Positions 9,003 through 17,762 of a stretch of 33,794 nucleotides of DNA are shown here, piece after piece (the stretch's first letter is position 1; every line of letters starts with the position of its first letter). This DNA is from a virus. Below the pieces are notes generated by a model, which did not search any database, was not told where the DNA came from, and worked only from the letters and a program-made list of their open reading frames with translations. The stretch is from positions 1 through 33,794 of IMG/VR virus record IMGVR_UViG_3300018079_000025. The stretch is one strand, 5' to 3'. A program made the translations under genes and the position numbers.

Positions 9003-9353
9003 TTACACTTTCCTGCCGTTCTTAAGCTCCCAAATAGCTCTCTTTACATCATCGCGTCTTTCTCCTGTATTTAATTTTTTAACCCTCCGTTGTTTTAACA
9101 ACGGTGCTGTATCATTACCAACTTCTATACAGCCTCTAGCTCTAGTCTCATCTCTAAATTTTTTCTTAGATGTGTAGTATTTATTATTAGCCATATGTCT
9201 AGTCGGATTCATTTCGTCTGAATTATAGTATATTTTAACAGCGGTATTACCTTTCATCATTTGAAGATGAGCAACTTTCACGTATTTATTAAAATAGTAT
9301 TCTTCGCTTGTAATCAACTTGTCTTGTTTAATATCATATACAAAACTAGGCAC
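9003..9353 (-). CDS. small basic conserved phage protein next to portal, unknown function
   Basis: A 116-aa basic protein. The middle (DEMNPTRHMANNKYYTSKKKF, in pieces, then RDETRARGCIEVGND, about residues 48-80) follows a pattern I recall from small proteins encoded beside portal genes: a polar region with His and Tyr, then a K(K/Q)FR...GCIEVGN block. The C-terminus is Arg/Lys-rich (KQRRVKKLNTGERRDDVKRA), so nucleic-acid binding is possible. It overlaps the portal stop by eight bases, so the two are probably translated together. Function unknown. Confidence 0.6.
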   Translation of the reverse strand: MPSFVYDIKQDKLITSEEYYFNKYVKVAHLQMMKGNTAVKIYYNSDEMNPTRHMANNKYYTSKKKFRDETRARGCIEVGNDTAPLLKQRRVKKLNTGERRDDVKRAIWELKNGRKV

Positions 9354-12183
9354 TTGGATTACCTTTCTTATCTTTACGTGCTTTGTCTTTTTCTTTAATC
9401 TGTAACTTCATTTGATCCATTTTTTGGGTATGCTGCGCTTTTGCTTGTTTATTTTGTAACTGAGTTTGTTCCATAGTTTGTGCATGTTGTTTTTCCCCCT
9501 GTTCTAAAGTCTGTTGATGTTCAACTTGAGATTGATGCATCTGCATATTGGATTGTGTTAATTTTTGCTGGTTTTGTTGATGTGCAATCTGTGATTGCTG
9601 ATTCATTTGCTGAGATTTAATATTAAGCTCACGCATGGAAATTTCATGCTTCATCTGCATCTCTTTAAGTTTTAATTGATGCTCTGCTTGAGCATGCTGC
9701 ATTTCCATTTGGTTAAGTTGACCTTGCCTTTGATCCTCCATATGTTGTTTTTGTAAATCACGTTGATCGTTCATTTGTTGAGATTGCTGCTCCATTTTAA
9801 TTTCTTGTTGCCTAGACTCCATTTCCATTTTTTGCTGTTGAATAGCAAGCATTGCTTTAGCTTGCTCCATCTGCATTTCTTGCTGTTCTGGAGAAGCTTG
9901 AGGATTCTTTATAGCATCTTTAGCCTTCTTATCCATTTGATTGACAAATAAATCAATAGAAGACTCTAAATCCCTACCTACTCTAAATTTACGAACTCCA
10001 AACTGTAAAAATCTACCAAATAACGGAGTAACTTCTGGCAATTCTTTGGCAACAGTAGACGCTTGAGTTAAAAATTGCATAGTAGCTGTAATAAATTCTA
10101 CAGCATCTTGCCGCTCCTGAGCAGCATCCCCAAAAATAGTACTATCAGTTTCAATATCTATGCGATAACACCTAGGAACATCACTTCTTAATAATTTAAT
10201 AGCCTTATCTAATTTAACTACTACCATTTCAGCGGGGTCAAACATCTGTTGAGCTAGCATGTTTTGCATATTTTGCAGCATATTATTAGGCTGTGTCATA
10301 TTAGGTGCTTGGCCCCCTTGGAACGGCACCACGTTGCTCCCAGGAGGCCCCTGGGGCGCTTGGAGCTGGCCACCCCCACCCATGCTTGGAATCGTTGCTG
10401 GCAGGCTTCCTAGGGCTCCTTGCGGGCCTCCTGGTTGGGTGAGTTGTAGGGGCTGTGGTTGTTGTGGTTGTTGTGGTTGTTGTGGTTGTTGTGGTTGTTG
10501 TGGTTGTTGTGGTTGTTGTGGTTGTTGTGGTTGTTGTGGTTGTTGTGGTTGTTGTGGTTGCTGCCCACCAAACATACCAGCCAAGCCATTACCTTGCTGC
10601 TGATCATTCTTAGGTAATTTAGACTCAAATTCTTCCTTTAAAACTTCAGGCGATAATTCATCATCATACAAAATTCCACTTGATTCTATGAGAGTTTTAA
10701 CACTGAAATGCTTTGCTGCAATCTCTGCAACGATTGCAACCGTATCTCTAGCAAATCGAGCTACTTCGTTTTGACGGTCAGATAATCTAGTCCCAGCATT
10801 GTTACTTTTAAGCCTGATTCCCCCAAGTGTTTCGCGACTATCCGTAGTTCCTCGGATAACGTCTGAAATTCCTGTAACAAGGTCTAAATCTTGCATTAAT
10901 TGTTGACGAACTTGTTGTAAGGTTTGAATAACCTTCTGTATTTCGTCTATAGGAAGGAAACTTATCCCGCCCTTAACTCCGCCTTTTTCTGCATGAACAG
11001 CCCAACTATCTACAGGCAGTAGTTCGTTTTCTACACCTTCAGTAAGTAACCTCTTTAGTGGTGCATTAGACGAATCATATGTACCTGCAACCTTACAAGC
11101 TTTAGTTAAAAGAGCTAAACGTTGAGTAAGTTCATCTATTTGTATAGCTTGGTCTTGATACTCGTAATAATCAGGTACAGGTATTAAACTATTACTAGTA
11201 AGTGTAGAAAATAACGGAGGTGGCACAGGAAAAAATTTCTTTAATTTAAGATAATCATCTTTAACATCTGCTAAGAAATCGTACCCTGGTGACACCCAAT
11301 AAATTTTTCTATCTGTTTTGTTCCAAATCTCATATATAGTTATACTTCTTTCATTAACATCCCTAAAAATAGGTGTATCGGTGTAAGATTGTCTATTACT
11401 AGATTGACCAAGGGGGGTAGTGTCCCCGCGCATATCGGAACCAATTTTATTTCCAAACCTTTGCTTAGCTTCTTTTTTAGATATATATACTCTTTTAGCT
11501 ATAGCTTGAACCTCTTCCCAAGTTCTTACTTTAGATGGGAATACTAAGAAATCATGCCAATCTATATAATCTACAGGAGCTTGCTCAGATAACAATTGCT
11601 CTCCAGTATTTTCAAGTTTATTAGATTCTTCGCTGTCTTCGTCCTTACCATCTATCTCTGCTAGTTCATCTTCTACACCACTTTCAGTTGTTATAGGTAA
11701 ACTATCTCCGCCACCTATCTCTGGCTCATATCTTACCCAAACAGTACCTCTCCCTGGCAAAAGATAATCCATAACTGCTTTATTTATGGCTTCGTGTAAA
11801 CCATTTTCATCTAATTGATTTCTTGTTGTTCTCTCAAGTATTACAGAACTTAACCTTGCAACAGGATCACGCTGTAAAAATTTACGCTCTATTACTGGTA
11901 TAGGTTTTTTACCATACAAAGCAGGTTTTAATATTTTAATATTGGTCCAAAGAACGTTTAACCTTCTTAAAGTACTTTCATCGGCTTTAGTGCGCTCATC
12001 TCTAAATCGCTTTACAACTTCATTACCTTTTTTTACCCAAGCTCTATTCTGTTTTTCAACAAACTCAATTTGTTCTTTCCAAAACGCAGCTAATTTACGA
12101 GATTGTTCGTTTTCACCTGGTTTTATATCAGATGAATCATTATTTTCTACTAGTTTTAAATTAGCTTTTTTTGTTTTAGCCAT
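9346..12183 (-). CDS. portal protein, P22-like, with Gln-rich insertions
   Basis: A 945-aa protein; P22-type portals are about 700 aa, so this is long. The first about 480 residues carry the portal core: helix FWKEQIEFVEKQNRAWVKKG, VVKRFRDER, NVLWTNIKILKPALYGKKP, VIERKF, then RDVNERSITIYEIWNKTDRK. The stem-like region is ITGISDVIRGTTDSRETLGG and RLSDRQNEVARFARDTVAI (about 440-490). A low-complexity insertion rich in Pro-Gln follows (about 545-680), then a return to fold (AVELIKL-like helix, DIETDSTIFGDAAQERQDAV). A very long Gln/Met-rich coiled-coil tail (about 770-930) recalls the P22 portal barrel, which extends into the capsid. It forms the dodecameric DNA channel and docks the terminase. 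Confidence 0.85.
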   Translation of the reverse strand: MAKTKKANLKLVENNDSSDIKPGENEQSRKLAAFWKEQIEFVEKQNRAWVKKGNEVVKRFRDERTKADESTLRRLNVLWTNIKILKPALYGKKPIPVIERKFLQRDPVARLSSVILERTTRNQLDENGLHEAINKAVMDYLLPGRGTVWVRYEPEIGGGDSLPITTESGVEDELAEIDGKDEDSEESNKLENTGEQLLSEQAPVDYIDWHDFLVFPSKVRTWEEVQAIAKRVYISKKEAKQRFGNKIGSDMRGDTTPLGQSSNRQSYTDTPIFRDVNERSITIYEIWNKTDRKIYWVSPGYDFLADVKDDYLKLKKFFPVPPPLFSTLTSNSLIPVPDYYEYQDQAIQIDELTQRLALLTKACKVAGTYDSSNAPLKRLLTEGVENELLPVDSWAVHAEKGGVKGGISFLPIDEIQKVIQTLQQVRQQLMQDLDLVTGISDVIRGTTDSRETLGGIRLKSNNAGTRLSDRQNEVARFARDTVAIVAEIAAKHFSVKTLIESSGILYDDELSPEVLKEEFESKLPKNDQQQGNGLAGMFGGQQPQQPQQPQQPQQPQQPQQPQQPQQPQQPQQPQQPQPLQLTQPGGPQGALGSLPATIPSMGGGGQLQAPQGPPGSNVVPFQGGQAPNMTQPNNMLQNMQNMLAQQMFDPAEMVVVKLDKAIKLLRSDVPRCYRIDIETDSTIFGDAAQERQDAVEFITATMQFLTQASTVAKELPEVTPLFGRFLQFGVRKFRVGRDLESSIDLFVNQMDKKAKDAIKNPQASPEQQEMQMEQAKAMLAIQQQKMEMESRQQEIKMEQQSQQMNDQRDLQKQHMEDQRQGQLNQMEMQHAQAEHQLKLKEMQMKHEISMRELNIKSQQMNQQSQIAHQQNQQKLTQSNMQMHQSQVEHQQTLEQGEKQHAQTMEQTQLQNKQAKAQHTQKMDQMKLQIKEKDKARKDKKGNPSA
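10456..10562 (-). repeat. 9-base tandem repeat coding for (Pro-Gln-Gln)n in portal
   Basis: About twelve nearly perfect copies of the 9-base unit read on the + strand as tggttgttg. In the portal frame the unit encodes Pro-Gln-Gln. The copies are identical apart from the ends, which suggests recent expansion by slippage; any change in copy number keeps the frame. The opposite strand is also open here, encoding a Gly-Cys-Cys shadow frame that I do not consider real. Confidence 0.9.
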
Positions 12184-14775
12184 TTAATTTGCTTCTTCCG
12201 GCGTTTTTCGTCTAACAGTCACAGCGGGAGTTCTGCGGCGAACTTCTTCCCGCTGTCTTCGTAATCCTTCTGGGCCCAGTCTAGTTAAATACTCTCTTAC
12301 TTCTTGCATAGGGGCTATATTAGTAAAATCTTCCCCCCTTGGGGATATTCTAATAGGGTGCGTAGGTTCTCTAGTACTGCCACCATATCCATATACTTTA
12401 GAGGCCATTACCCCTCTCCTTATACCATCCTCACGTATAAACGCCCTACGAACCCCGTCTGCATCATATTTAATTTTTGGTGTAAGTAAATCATTTAATC
12501 TTCTAGCTATTTGTGTGTAAGGAGTCCCCCTATCTCGTAAACTTACAATAAACTCAGAAACCAGTGGTTCTCTATACTGTAGTGGTCCTCCGTGTGTTCC
12601 ACCTTTTAATTCTTGAGTTTGTAGTCCTCTTAGTCCTATATCTGGCTCGCCTAGAATTCTATTATACACTCGATCATCTATATTTGCTAAATGGTGGCCA
12701 TGCATACGCCTTTGTGTAGGCGGCCCCGAAAAGAAATTAGTAAATACTCTTTGGCCTGCATCTCTTAATTCACTTGGCGTCACTTCTCTTTGTGTTCTTC
12801 TCATCCAATCCGGTGATATTCTATTTGGTGGACTAACGCCTAAATCAGATTCTGCAAATGAAAATCTTGTTTGCCGAGATGGTGGAAGACTTAGCGGTAA
12901 ATCTAATTGTTCTGTAGATCGTACTCTCTGCACGGCTTCAGGCATATTAGTAGAATACCTGGGAGCCTTACTTGGAGAAATTAAAAATTGTCCAGACGGA
13001 TCAGTAGATAATCTATGCCTAAGTGCGTCTATAAGTACATCTGCATCCCTATATGATTCACCACCTACGTTTCTAGTAAGCCCCTTATTTTCTATGTGGC
13101 GAGGGTTAGCTAAAATATCTCCAGTATCAAATCTTCTACCAATTTTAGTTCTATCTGGTATTCCTATGTGCCTATCTATTGGTACTCTAACATCTAAATT
13201 CCTAGTCAAAGGATTAGTAATACCAGCATGTCTGTCTATAATATTAATATATACACTTCCGCCTTTATCTTGTTTTATTGTATGAGGCACACCAGATTCA
13301 GTTAGCCAATTAGTCACTTTATCAATAGTATCACGTGCCTCCCTTGGTACTCTTACTCCTTTAGTTTGTAACTGACGCAAAGTATCAGTCATTTGATTAC
13401 CGGGGCCCCTAGCACCAGGACCAAATCTATCCCCCCGCATTCTTGTTCGTGGGTCTAATTCCCCAAACCCACTTGTCGGCTCTAACCTACCACTTGCTAC
13501 ACGCTGTTCTGCCGAGCCCGGAACGGTGTGAGGCTTATGTTTACCTATTTGTAAATCCAGTTTATTTTCTAGTTCATTAAGTCTTCTCTCATACATCAAC
13601 ACATATCTATCTAACATCTCTCTTTGAGATAAAAATCTAGGGTCATTAGGAATTATTTTTAATCCGGTAGATATGTTTCTGTCTAAGGCTTGTATTTGTT
13701 CTCTTAATTTAGTTAAATATTGAATTTCTCTTTCTAAATTTTCAGGCTGCTGTCTTTGCCCCCAACCCCTAGGATTAGTTGGTATAATATTTCCAGCATT
13801 TGCGTTTATAATCTCATGACTAGACGCACCGCCACTAATCATTTCATCAAACTGTTGACGAGTTAGCGGTGGTAATTCTCTTTCAAACCTAGCTACGTTA
13901 ATTCTATGAAAAGCATCGCTAGATGCAGGCGGAGGTACAGTTTCGCCGCTACCAGTAAACCTCCTATTTATTGGTAGCCTATCAAAATCAACCCTAGGCA
14001 TTTCAGGAAGGTCTAGAGACCTACGTGCAACATTTAATGCATTAAACGCCTCATCTGCGCCTACATCTCGACCGCCTTGAAATACTCTAAATTGATGCTC
14101 GCTGCGCCTTTCTTGCTGTGTTAATCTACGAGAAAGAGCGTCGTTATATTCATTACCACGTATAATATTTCTATTACCAGGCTCACCTATTGTTACTGCG
14201 CCTCTGGCATTGGCTGCATGCTCATCAAATATATCGCCGGTACGCCTCCTAAATTCCCTTTCGGGGACTATTGTCCTAGCAACCCCCGGGGTATCTGTTA
14301 AATCTCTAATTGTTGGAGCTTCTCTTATTGTTGATTGAATTTCTGGTGTTTGCCTAAGCGCAGGTGATAATTCTATCCTAGGCTGTATTCTAGCTGTTCT
14401 AGATGTAGTGAGGGGAAATGCACGTCCCATTCCAAATCCCATACCAGATATTAAGCCTTCTAGCCTCTCATCTGGCGTAGCATCTTGCCTGGATGCTGTT
14501 TGTGTTGATTCAACTAATTGCTGGGGTATCCCCTGAATTACACCTAACAACCTATCTAATATATTATGCTGCCCTAAAGCTTCCCTAAGTGGTTCTTTAC
14601 CTACTACATCACTTCCCCTCTGCAATATACGCCTGGGAATTAATCTATCCGCCCTGGGTCTTTCCCTAGGCGCAATAGGCGGTGGTAAAATTTGGCCACC
14701 TAAAGTTGGATCAACAATAGGTCTTCTAAATATAGAGGTATTAGGTGGTTCTTCTAAATCTTCGTAATAGCTCAT
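12184..14775 (-). CDS. large Arg-rich protein of unknown function between portal and terminase modules
   Basis: An 863-aa protein. The N-terminus is Pro/Arg-rich (PPPIAPRERPRADRLIPRRI, about 31-50), followed by a long region with few clear motifs. At about 480-545 is a compact beta-type segment (GVPHTIKQDKGGSVYINI, then IDRHAGI). Near residues 740-775 is a helix-turn-helix-like stretch, FIVSLRDRGTPYTQIARRLND, in the style of GcrA/Tc1-type HTH motifs. The stop directly abuts the portal start, and the start overlaps the upstream gene (ATGA), so it belongs to the late operon. It could be an internal virion protein ejected with DNA. I do not recognise the family. Confidence 0.6.
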   Translation of the reverse strand: MSYYEDLEEPPNTSIFRRPIVDPTLGGQILPPPIAPRERPRADRLIPRRILQRGSDVVGKEPLREALGQHNILDRLLGVIQGIPQQLVESTQTASRQDATPDERLEGLISGMGFGMGRAFPLTTSRTARIQPRIELSPALRQTPEIQSTIREAPTIRDLTDTPGVARTIVPEREFRRRTGDIFDEHAANARGAVTIGEPGNRNIIRGNEYNDALSRRLTQQERRSEHQFRVFQGGRDVGADEAFNALNVARRSLDLPEMPRVDFDRLPINRRFTGSGETVPPPASSDAFHRINVARFERELPPLTRQQFDEMISGGASSHEIINANAGNIIPTNPRGWGQRQQPENLEREIQYLTKLREQIQALDRNISTGLKIIPNDPRFLSQREMLDRYVLMYERRLNELENKLDLQIGKHKPHTVPGSAEQRVASGRLEPTSGFGELDPRTRMRGDRFGPGARGPGNQMTDTLRQLQTKGVRVPREARDTIDKVTNWLTESGVPHTIKQDKGGSVYINIIDRHAGITNPLTRNLDVRVPIDRHIGIPDRTKIGRRFDTGDILANPRHIENKGLTRNVGGESYRDADVLIDALRHRLSTDPSGQFLISPSKAPRYSTNMPEAVQRVRSTEQLDLPLSLPPSRQTRFSFAESDLGVSPPNRISPDWMRRTQREVTPSELRDAGQRVFTNFFSGPPTQRRMHGHHLANIDDRVYNRILGEPDIGLRGLQTQELKGGTHGGPLQYREPLVSEFIVSLRDRGTPYTQIARRLNDLLTPKIKYDADGVRRAFIREDGIRRGVMASKVYGYGGSTREPTHPIRISPRGEDFTNIAPMQEVREYLTRLGPEGLRRQREEVRRRTPAVTVRRKTPEEAN

Positions 14776-15443
14776 CTACGTCCTAAAATTGCCTCTAATA
14801 ACATTTCTATTGAATTTAATTCTCTGGATTGCCTTCTCCTTGGTAAATCTCTTGCATATCCACCAAAAGGATTAAGGAACCCAAGTGGATTTGTGTCCCC
14901 CGTTGCCATTCTTCTACGTTCTGCATCATCTATTCCACTTCCCGTAAGCCGCGTCATTATTCCGCCACCAGAATTAGAAAGCCAAGTGGGCAGATCACCT
15001 ATAGCTTGTGGAGGAGGTTGCGGCGTGTTAATTGGTGCAGGGGGAGGTGTATTAATTGGTGCAGGGGGAGGTGTATTAATTGGTGGTGGTGGCGAAAATG
15101 GACCCACCCCAGCGGGCAGATCACCTAATGTACCTTGTCTCTGTATATCTTGCATTGGAGGCGGTGGTGATAGTACGTTAGGTGGAATTGTTGGTGTTGT
15201 TAAACCTCCTGCCGCTCCGGGGCCAGGAACTAACCCGCCCGATCCTGGCAATCCTCTAGGTCTTATTTGTGAAGGTAGTTGCGGTTGAAATTGAGAAGGC
15301 TGCGGCTGTGGTGTTTGTGGCTGTGGTGGCCTAATTACACCCATATTGGGACGCTGCCTAAATTGTCCTAACCTAGGATGCATAGCTTCTGGATAGATAT
15401 CTCTGTAGAGTTCTCTTATCCAGTCTGGCTGTTCTTCAAACAT
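14772..15443 (-). CDS. proline-rich protein of unknown function
   Basis: A 223-aa protein starting at MFEEQPDW. I chose this ATG (15443) because AAGGTG lies about eight bases upstream and it starts after the terminase stop; a longer frame from 15497 would overlap the terminase. Residues about 25-140 are Pro/Gln/Gly-rich (QPQPSQFQPQLPSQIRPRG) and contain a tandem repeat (PPPAPINT, three units, 24-base DNA units at about 15026-15095). The C-terminus is Arg-rich and helical (RRRQSRELNSIEMLLEAILG). Low complexity suggests a flexible virion or assembly linker. It ends overlapping the 863-aa gene (ATGA). Confidence 0.55.
   Translation of the reverse strand: MFEEQPDWIRELYRDIYPEAMHPRLGQFRQRPNMGVIRPPQPQTPQPQPSQFQPQLPSQIRPRGLPGSGGLVPGPGAAGGLTTPTIPPNVLSPPPPMQDIQRQGTLGDLPAGVGPFSPPPPINTPPPAPINTPPPAPINTPQPPPQAIGDLPTWLSNSGGGIMTRLTGSGIDDAERRRMATGDTNPLGFLNPFGGYARDLPRRRQSRELNSIEMLLEAILGRR
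15026..15095 (-). repeat. 24-base tandem repeat coding for Pro-rich units
   Basis: On the + strand the unit is gcagggggaggtgtattaat followed by tggt, present about two and a half times, with a further diverged copy. In frame it gives repeated Pro-Pro-Pro-Ala-Pro-Ile-Asn-Thr in the proline-rich protein. Confidence 0.8.
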
Positions 15444-15456
15444 TAGATTAACACCT

Positions 15457-17064
15457 TTAATTAATCCTAGCTTTATTAAAATTACTGTGAGTAACAATGC
15501 TATTTAAATCATCATGTATAGCTATAGATGAAATATTGATGCCAAATGTGTTGTCTTTCTTACGTAATAAATCTCTAACCATATTATCACTATATGATCT
15601 ATGGTAGGGTCTACTCATGCAGGCGTATCTGATTTCATCAGGAGCGTGATCTTCGCCCTTTGTATCTACATCTTCAGGTTTATTTTCGTCATGTTGCATA
15701 GCTGGTAGTGTTCTTATAGCTTCAGGGCAGCTATCCATAAAATAAATCATCGGTCGACCATCTTCCCCCATTAATCGTTCACGCACTGCATCCCAGCCAC
15801 CCATGGCGCCGCCCTTAGCAACACGGGAATTATCTGCTTTCCTGAAGTGTAGATGATAGGGATATTTTGACATTCTTTCTGTGATAGATGGCCCGCCATC
15901 TTCTTTAGTAGCGGATGGATCAATAACTCTGTAGGTAAGTCGTGCCCTACCGTTCTCATTTTTAGGCTCCGATTGCTCTCTCAAACATATACCTTCAGCT
16001 ACTTTAGATGCGTCTAATTTGAGACCTACATTGGGAACGGTTAGCCCGTTTTTATCTTTCGGTGCTCCGTACCATTCTTTATACCTTACAATAGCCCCTC
16101 TAGGGAGTAGTAACCGCTTATTGTCGACCCAAGAATTGATTTCAGGAGTCATTCCATAAAATTTCTGATTATAGTCTATAAAATCAAACTCATCTGGAAC
16201 AATAGCCCACCAGCCAACAGAAAAAGGTTTAGCGCTGCCCCAATCCATAGACATAAATCTAGTCCAACTGTCGGGGACCTTAAACGTTTTAATTACATGG
16301 TTAGCAGTATCCCATTCCTGGAAAAATGCACCAAGCATTACATTCCAATCGCCCATAAGCCAAGCACGAACAAGCTGCTCGTTGCCAGCCATGTACAGAT
16401 TACCAATGTACTCATTAGTATAAGTATATTTATTATCCGTAACCTTTGAAGGTATAAAAATTCTCTCTTTTTTAATAGTTTCATTCGTGAATGGGTTTTT
16501 ATACTCGGTTGGTAGTATTTTCATTCCAAGAGGCGCAGGGTCTATATATCGCTGCTTTATCCATAAATGCCCCGGACCACCAGGATTAGCAGTAGCAATA
16601 AACCTGGAAGACACATCAGGGTTACGTCCAAGAGTTGCAATAAGCTTTTTAATGGGGGCTTCATTTGGAAATGTTCCCATTTCTTCAACGTATACTCTAG
16701 TATAGCTGTGCCCCTGGTAACTCATAGCATCGGAATCATTCTCTAAATAAGCAAATGTAAGGCGAGCACCTCCAGGAAAACGCCACATTTTATCTACTTC
16801 ATTAAACTTAGCCCCAAGAAGACTGTAGATAATCCTACTACGCTCAATAAGCTCACGGAGTTGTGTTCTTTCGCGCCTAACACATAAACCAATAGCAGCA
16901 CTGCCATACATATCAGCATGAACGGCAAATTCACCCAATACTCCGTCTGATTTACCGCCGCCTCTCGCTCCGCCAAATAATGTCTCAAATACGGGGCAAG
17001 TAATGAGCCAACTCTGCGGCCCAGGTAACGGTTGCCACGCTATATTTAGTTTAGGTTTATCCAT
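15457..17064 (-). CDS. terL: terminase large subunit
   Basis: A 535-aa DNA-packaging motor. The ATPase domain shows the Walker A loop GGARGGGKSD (residues 31-40), Walker B RVYVEEM with the catalytic Glu (about 123-129) and the coupling motif FIATANPGG (155-163). The nuclease domain begins with the metal-binding Asp in FMSMDWGSAKPFSVGWW (Asp at about 274), and DAVRERLMG and HAPDEIRYA follow near the C-terminus. It translocates DNA through the portal and cuts concatemers. The length and motif order fit the family. The probable small subunit is not adjacent but lies at the head of the operon (19948-20385). Confidence 0.95.
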   Translation of the reverse strand: MDKPKLNIAWQPLPGPQSWLITCPVFETLFGGARGGGKSDGVLGEFAVHADMYGSAAIGLCVRRERTQLRELIERSRIIYSLLGAKFNEVDKMWRFPGGARLTFAYLENDSDAMSYQGHSYTRVYVEEMGTFPNEAPIKKLIATLGRNPDVSSRFIATANPGGPGHLWIKQRYIDPAPLGMKILPTEYKNPFTNETIKKERIFIPSKVTDNKYTYTNEYIGNLYMAGNEQLVRAWLMGDWNVMLGAFFQEWDTANHVIKTFKVPDSWTRFMSMDWGSAKPFSVGWWAIVPDEFDFIDYNQKFYGMTPEINSWVDNKRLLLPRGAIVRYKEWYGAPKDKNGLTVPNVGLKLDASKVAEGICLREQSEPKNENGRARLTYRVIDPSATKEDGGPSITERMSKYPYHLHFRKADNSRVAKGGAMGGWDAVRERLMGEDGRPMIYFMDSCPEAIRTLPAMQHDENKPEDVDTKGEDHAPDEIRYACMSRPYHRSYSDNMVRDLLRKKDNTFGINISSIAIHDDLNSIVTHSNFNKARIN

Positions 17065-17089
17065 ATTCTCTAATTAAAGCTGGATGGTG

Positions 17090-17377
17090 TCAAACCTTAA
17101 TCCTCCGCATTGCAGGACGCTTACCATAACTATTGCCACTACGCACACCACCAAATCTATGCGCCGTACCTTTTACCAGAGATATTTCTCTGGGTGAAGC
17201 ATTAGATTGTCCTTTAGTGATGTATTTATCTTCCCAACCACTTACAGGAGAACGCTTAGGCACACCTTTATTAAATTCGTAGTCTTTTTTAAACCGTGTT
17301 TCTTGCTCTTCGGCTGTGTAGGGCTCGCAAACAACAATAGTTGGGGGTGCTTCGTGGAGTTTTTTCTTTTTAGGCAT
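17090..17377 (-). CDS. small basic protein, unknown function
   Basis: A 95-aa protein starting MPKKKKLHEAPP. I chose the ATG at 17377 because GAGGTG lies about four bases upstream; a TTG start four codons earlier is less likely. The sequence is basic (KKKK; KYITKGQSN; C-terminal NSYGKRPAMRRIKV) with no hydrophobic segment. Its location just before the large terminase and its charge suggest nucleic-acid or terminase contact, but nothing identifies it. Confidence 0.5.
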   Translation of the reverse strand: MPKKKKLHEAPPTIVVCEPYTAEEQETRFKKDYEFNKGVPKRSPVSGWEDKYITKGQSNASPREISLVKGTAHRFGGVRSGNSYGKRPAMRRIKV

Positions 17378-17378
17378 T

Positions 17379-17498
17379 TTACACCTCAATATTAACGTTA
17401 TAACTAATAAAAGTTATTTGAACTAAATCTAAGGCTTGTTGGGTAGACAACCCTATTTCTTTGGTTAATATATAAAATAAAGCATAAATATTCAACAT
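17379..17498 (-). CDS. very small unknown protein (39 aa)
   Basis: A leftward frame from ATG 17498 to TAA 17379-17381 encodes MLNIYALFYILTKEIGLSTQ and continues QALDLVQITFISYNVNIEV. It starts three bases after the stop of the 86-aa gene and ends one base before the ATG of the 95-aa gene, so it exactly fills the gap between them. No strong ribosome-binding site is visible, so it may be translated by re-initiation. The N-terminal half is hydrophobic but short for a membrane span. Confidence 0.4.
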   Translation of the reverse strand: MLNIYALFYILTKEIGLSTQQALDLVQITFISYNVNIEV

Positions 17499-17501
17499 AT
17501 T

Positions 17502-17762
17502 TTAATCAATCTTCTTAGGGCCACTTGTATTACCAATACCAGATTTAAATCCTTTACAATCGTGGCCTATTCGGTTAGATGCATTCTGCATGCCTTTGGT
17601 TGAATCACCACTATTAGTTCCATGAGCGCTGCTCATCTTACCAGATGATCGCCTAGCGGGTGATTTGCCAGTAGGTAAACATTTGTAGCCTGGAAAGTTT
17701 TGAGCTTTTGCGTGTGAACGATTAGGCGCGGGGTTGCCGTAACCTTTACTGCCGTAAGCCAT
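17502..17762 (-). CDS. small Gly/Ser/Lys-rich protein, unknown function
   Basis: An 86-aa polar protein (MAYGSKGYGNPAPNRSHAKA, then PTGKSPARRSSGKMSSAHG). It is rich in Gly, Ser, Asn and Lys, with two Cys and no predicted fold. It starts directly after the stop of the Tat-leader gene at 17763. The composition suggests a disordered virion or DNA-binding protein. I do not recognise it. Confidence 0.45.
   Translation of the reverse strand: MAYGSKGYGNPAPNRSHAKAQNFPGYKCLPTGKSPARRSSGKMSSAHGTNSGDSTKGMQNASNRIGHDCKGFKSGIGNTSGPKKID

Noticed and set aside
10259-10603. Rightward 114-aa frame rich in Gly-Cys-Cys
   Set aside because: It is the complement of the portal Pro-Gln-Gln repeat; composition comes entirely from the 9-base unit.
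15457-15497. Upstream start giving a 241-aa proline-rich protein
   Set aside because: It would overlap the terminase by 41 bases; the later ATG has a good AAGGTG site.
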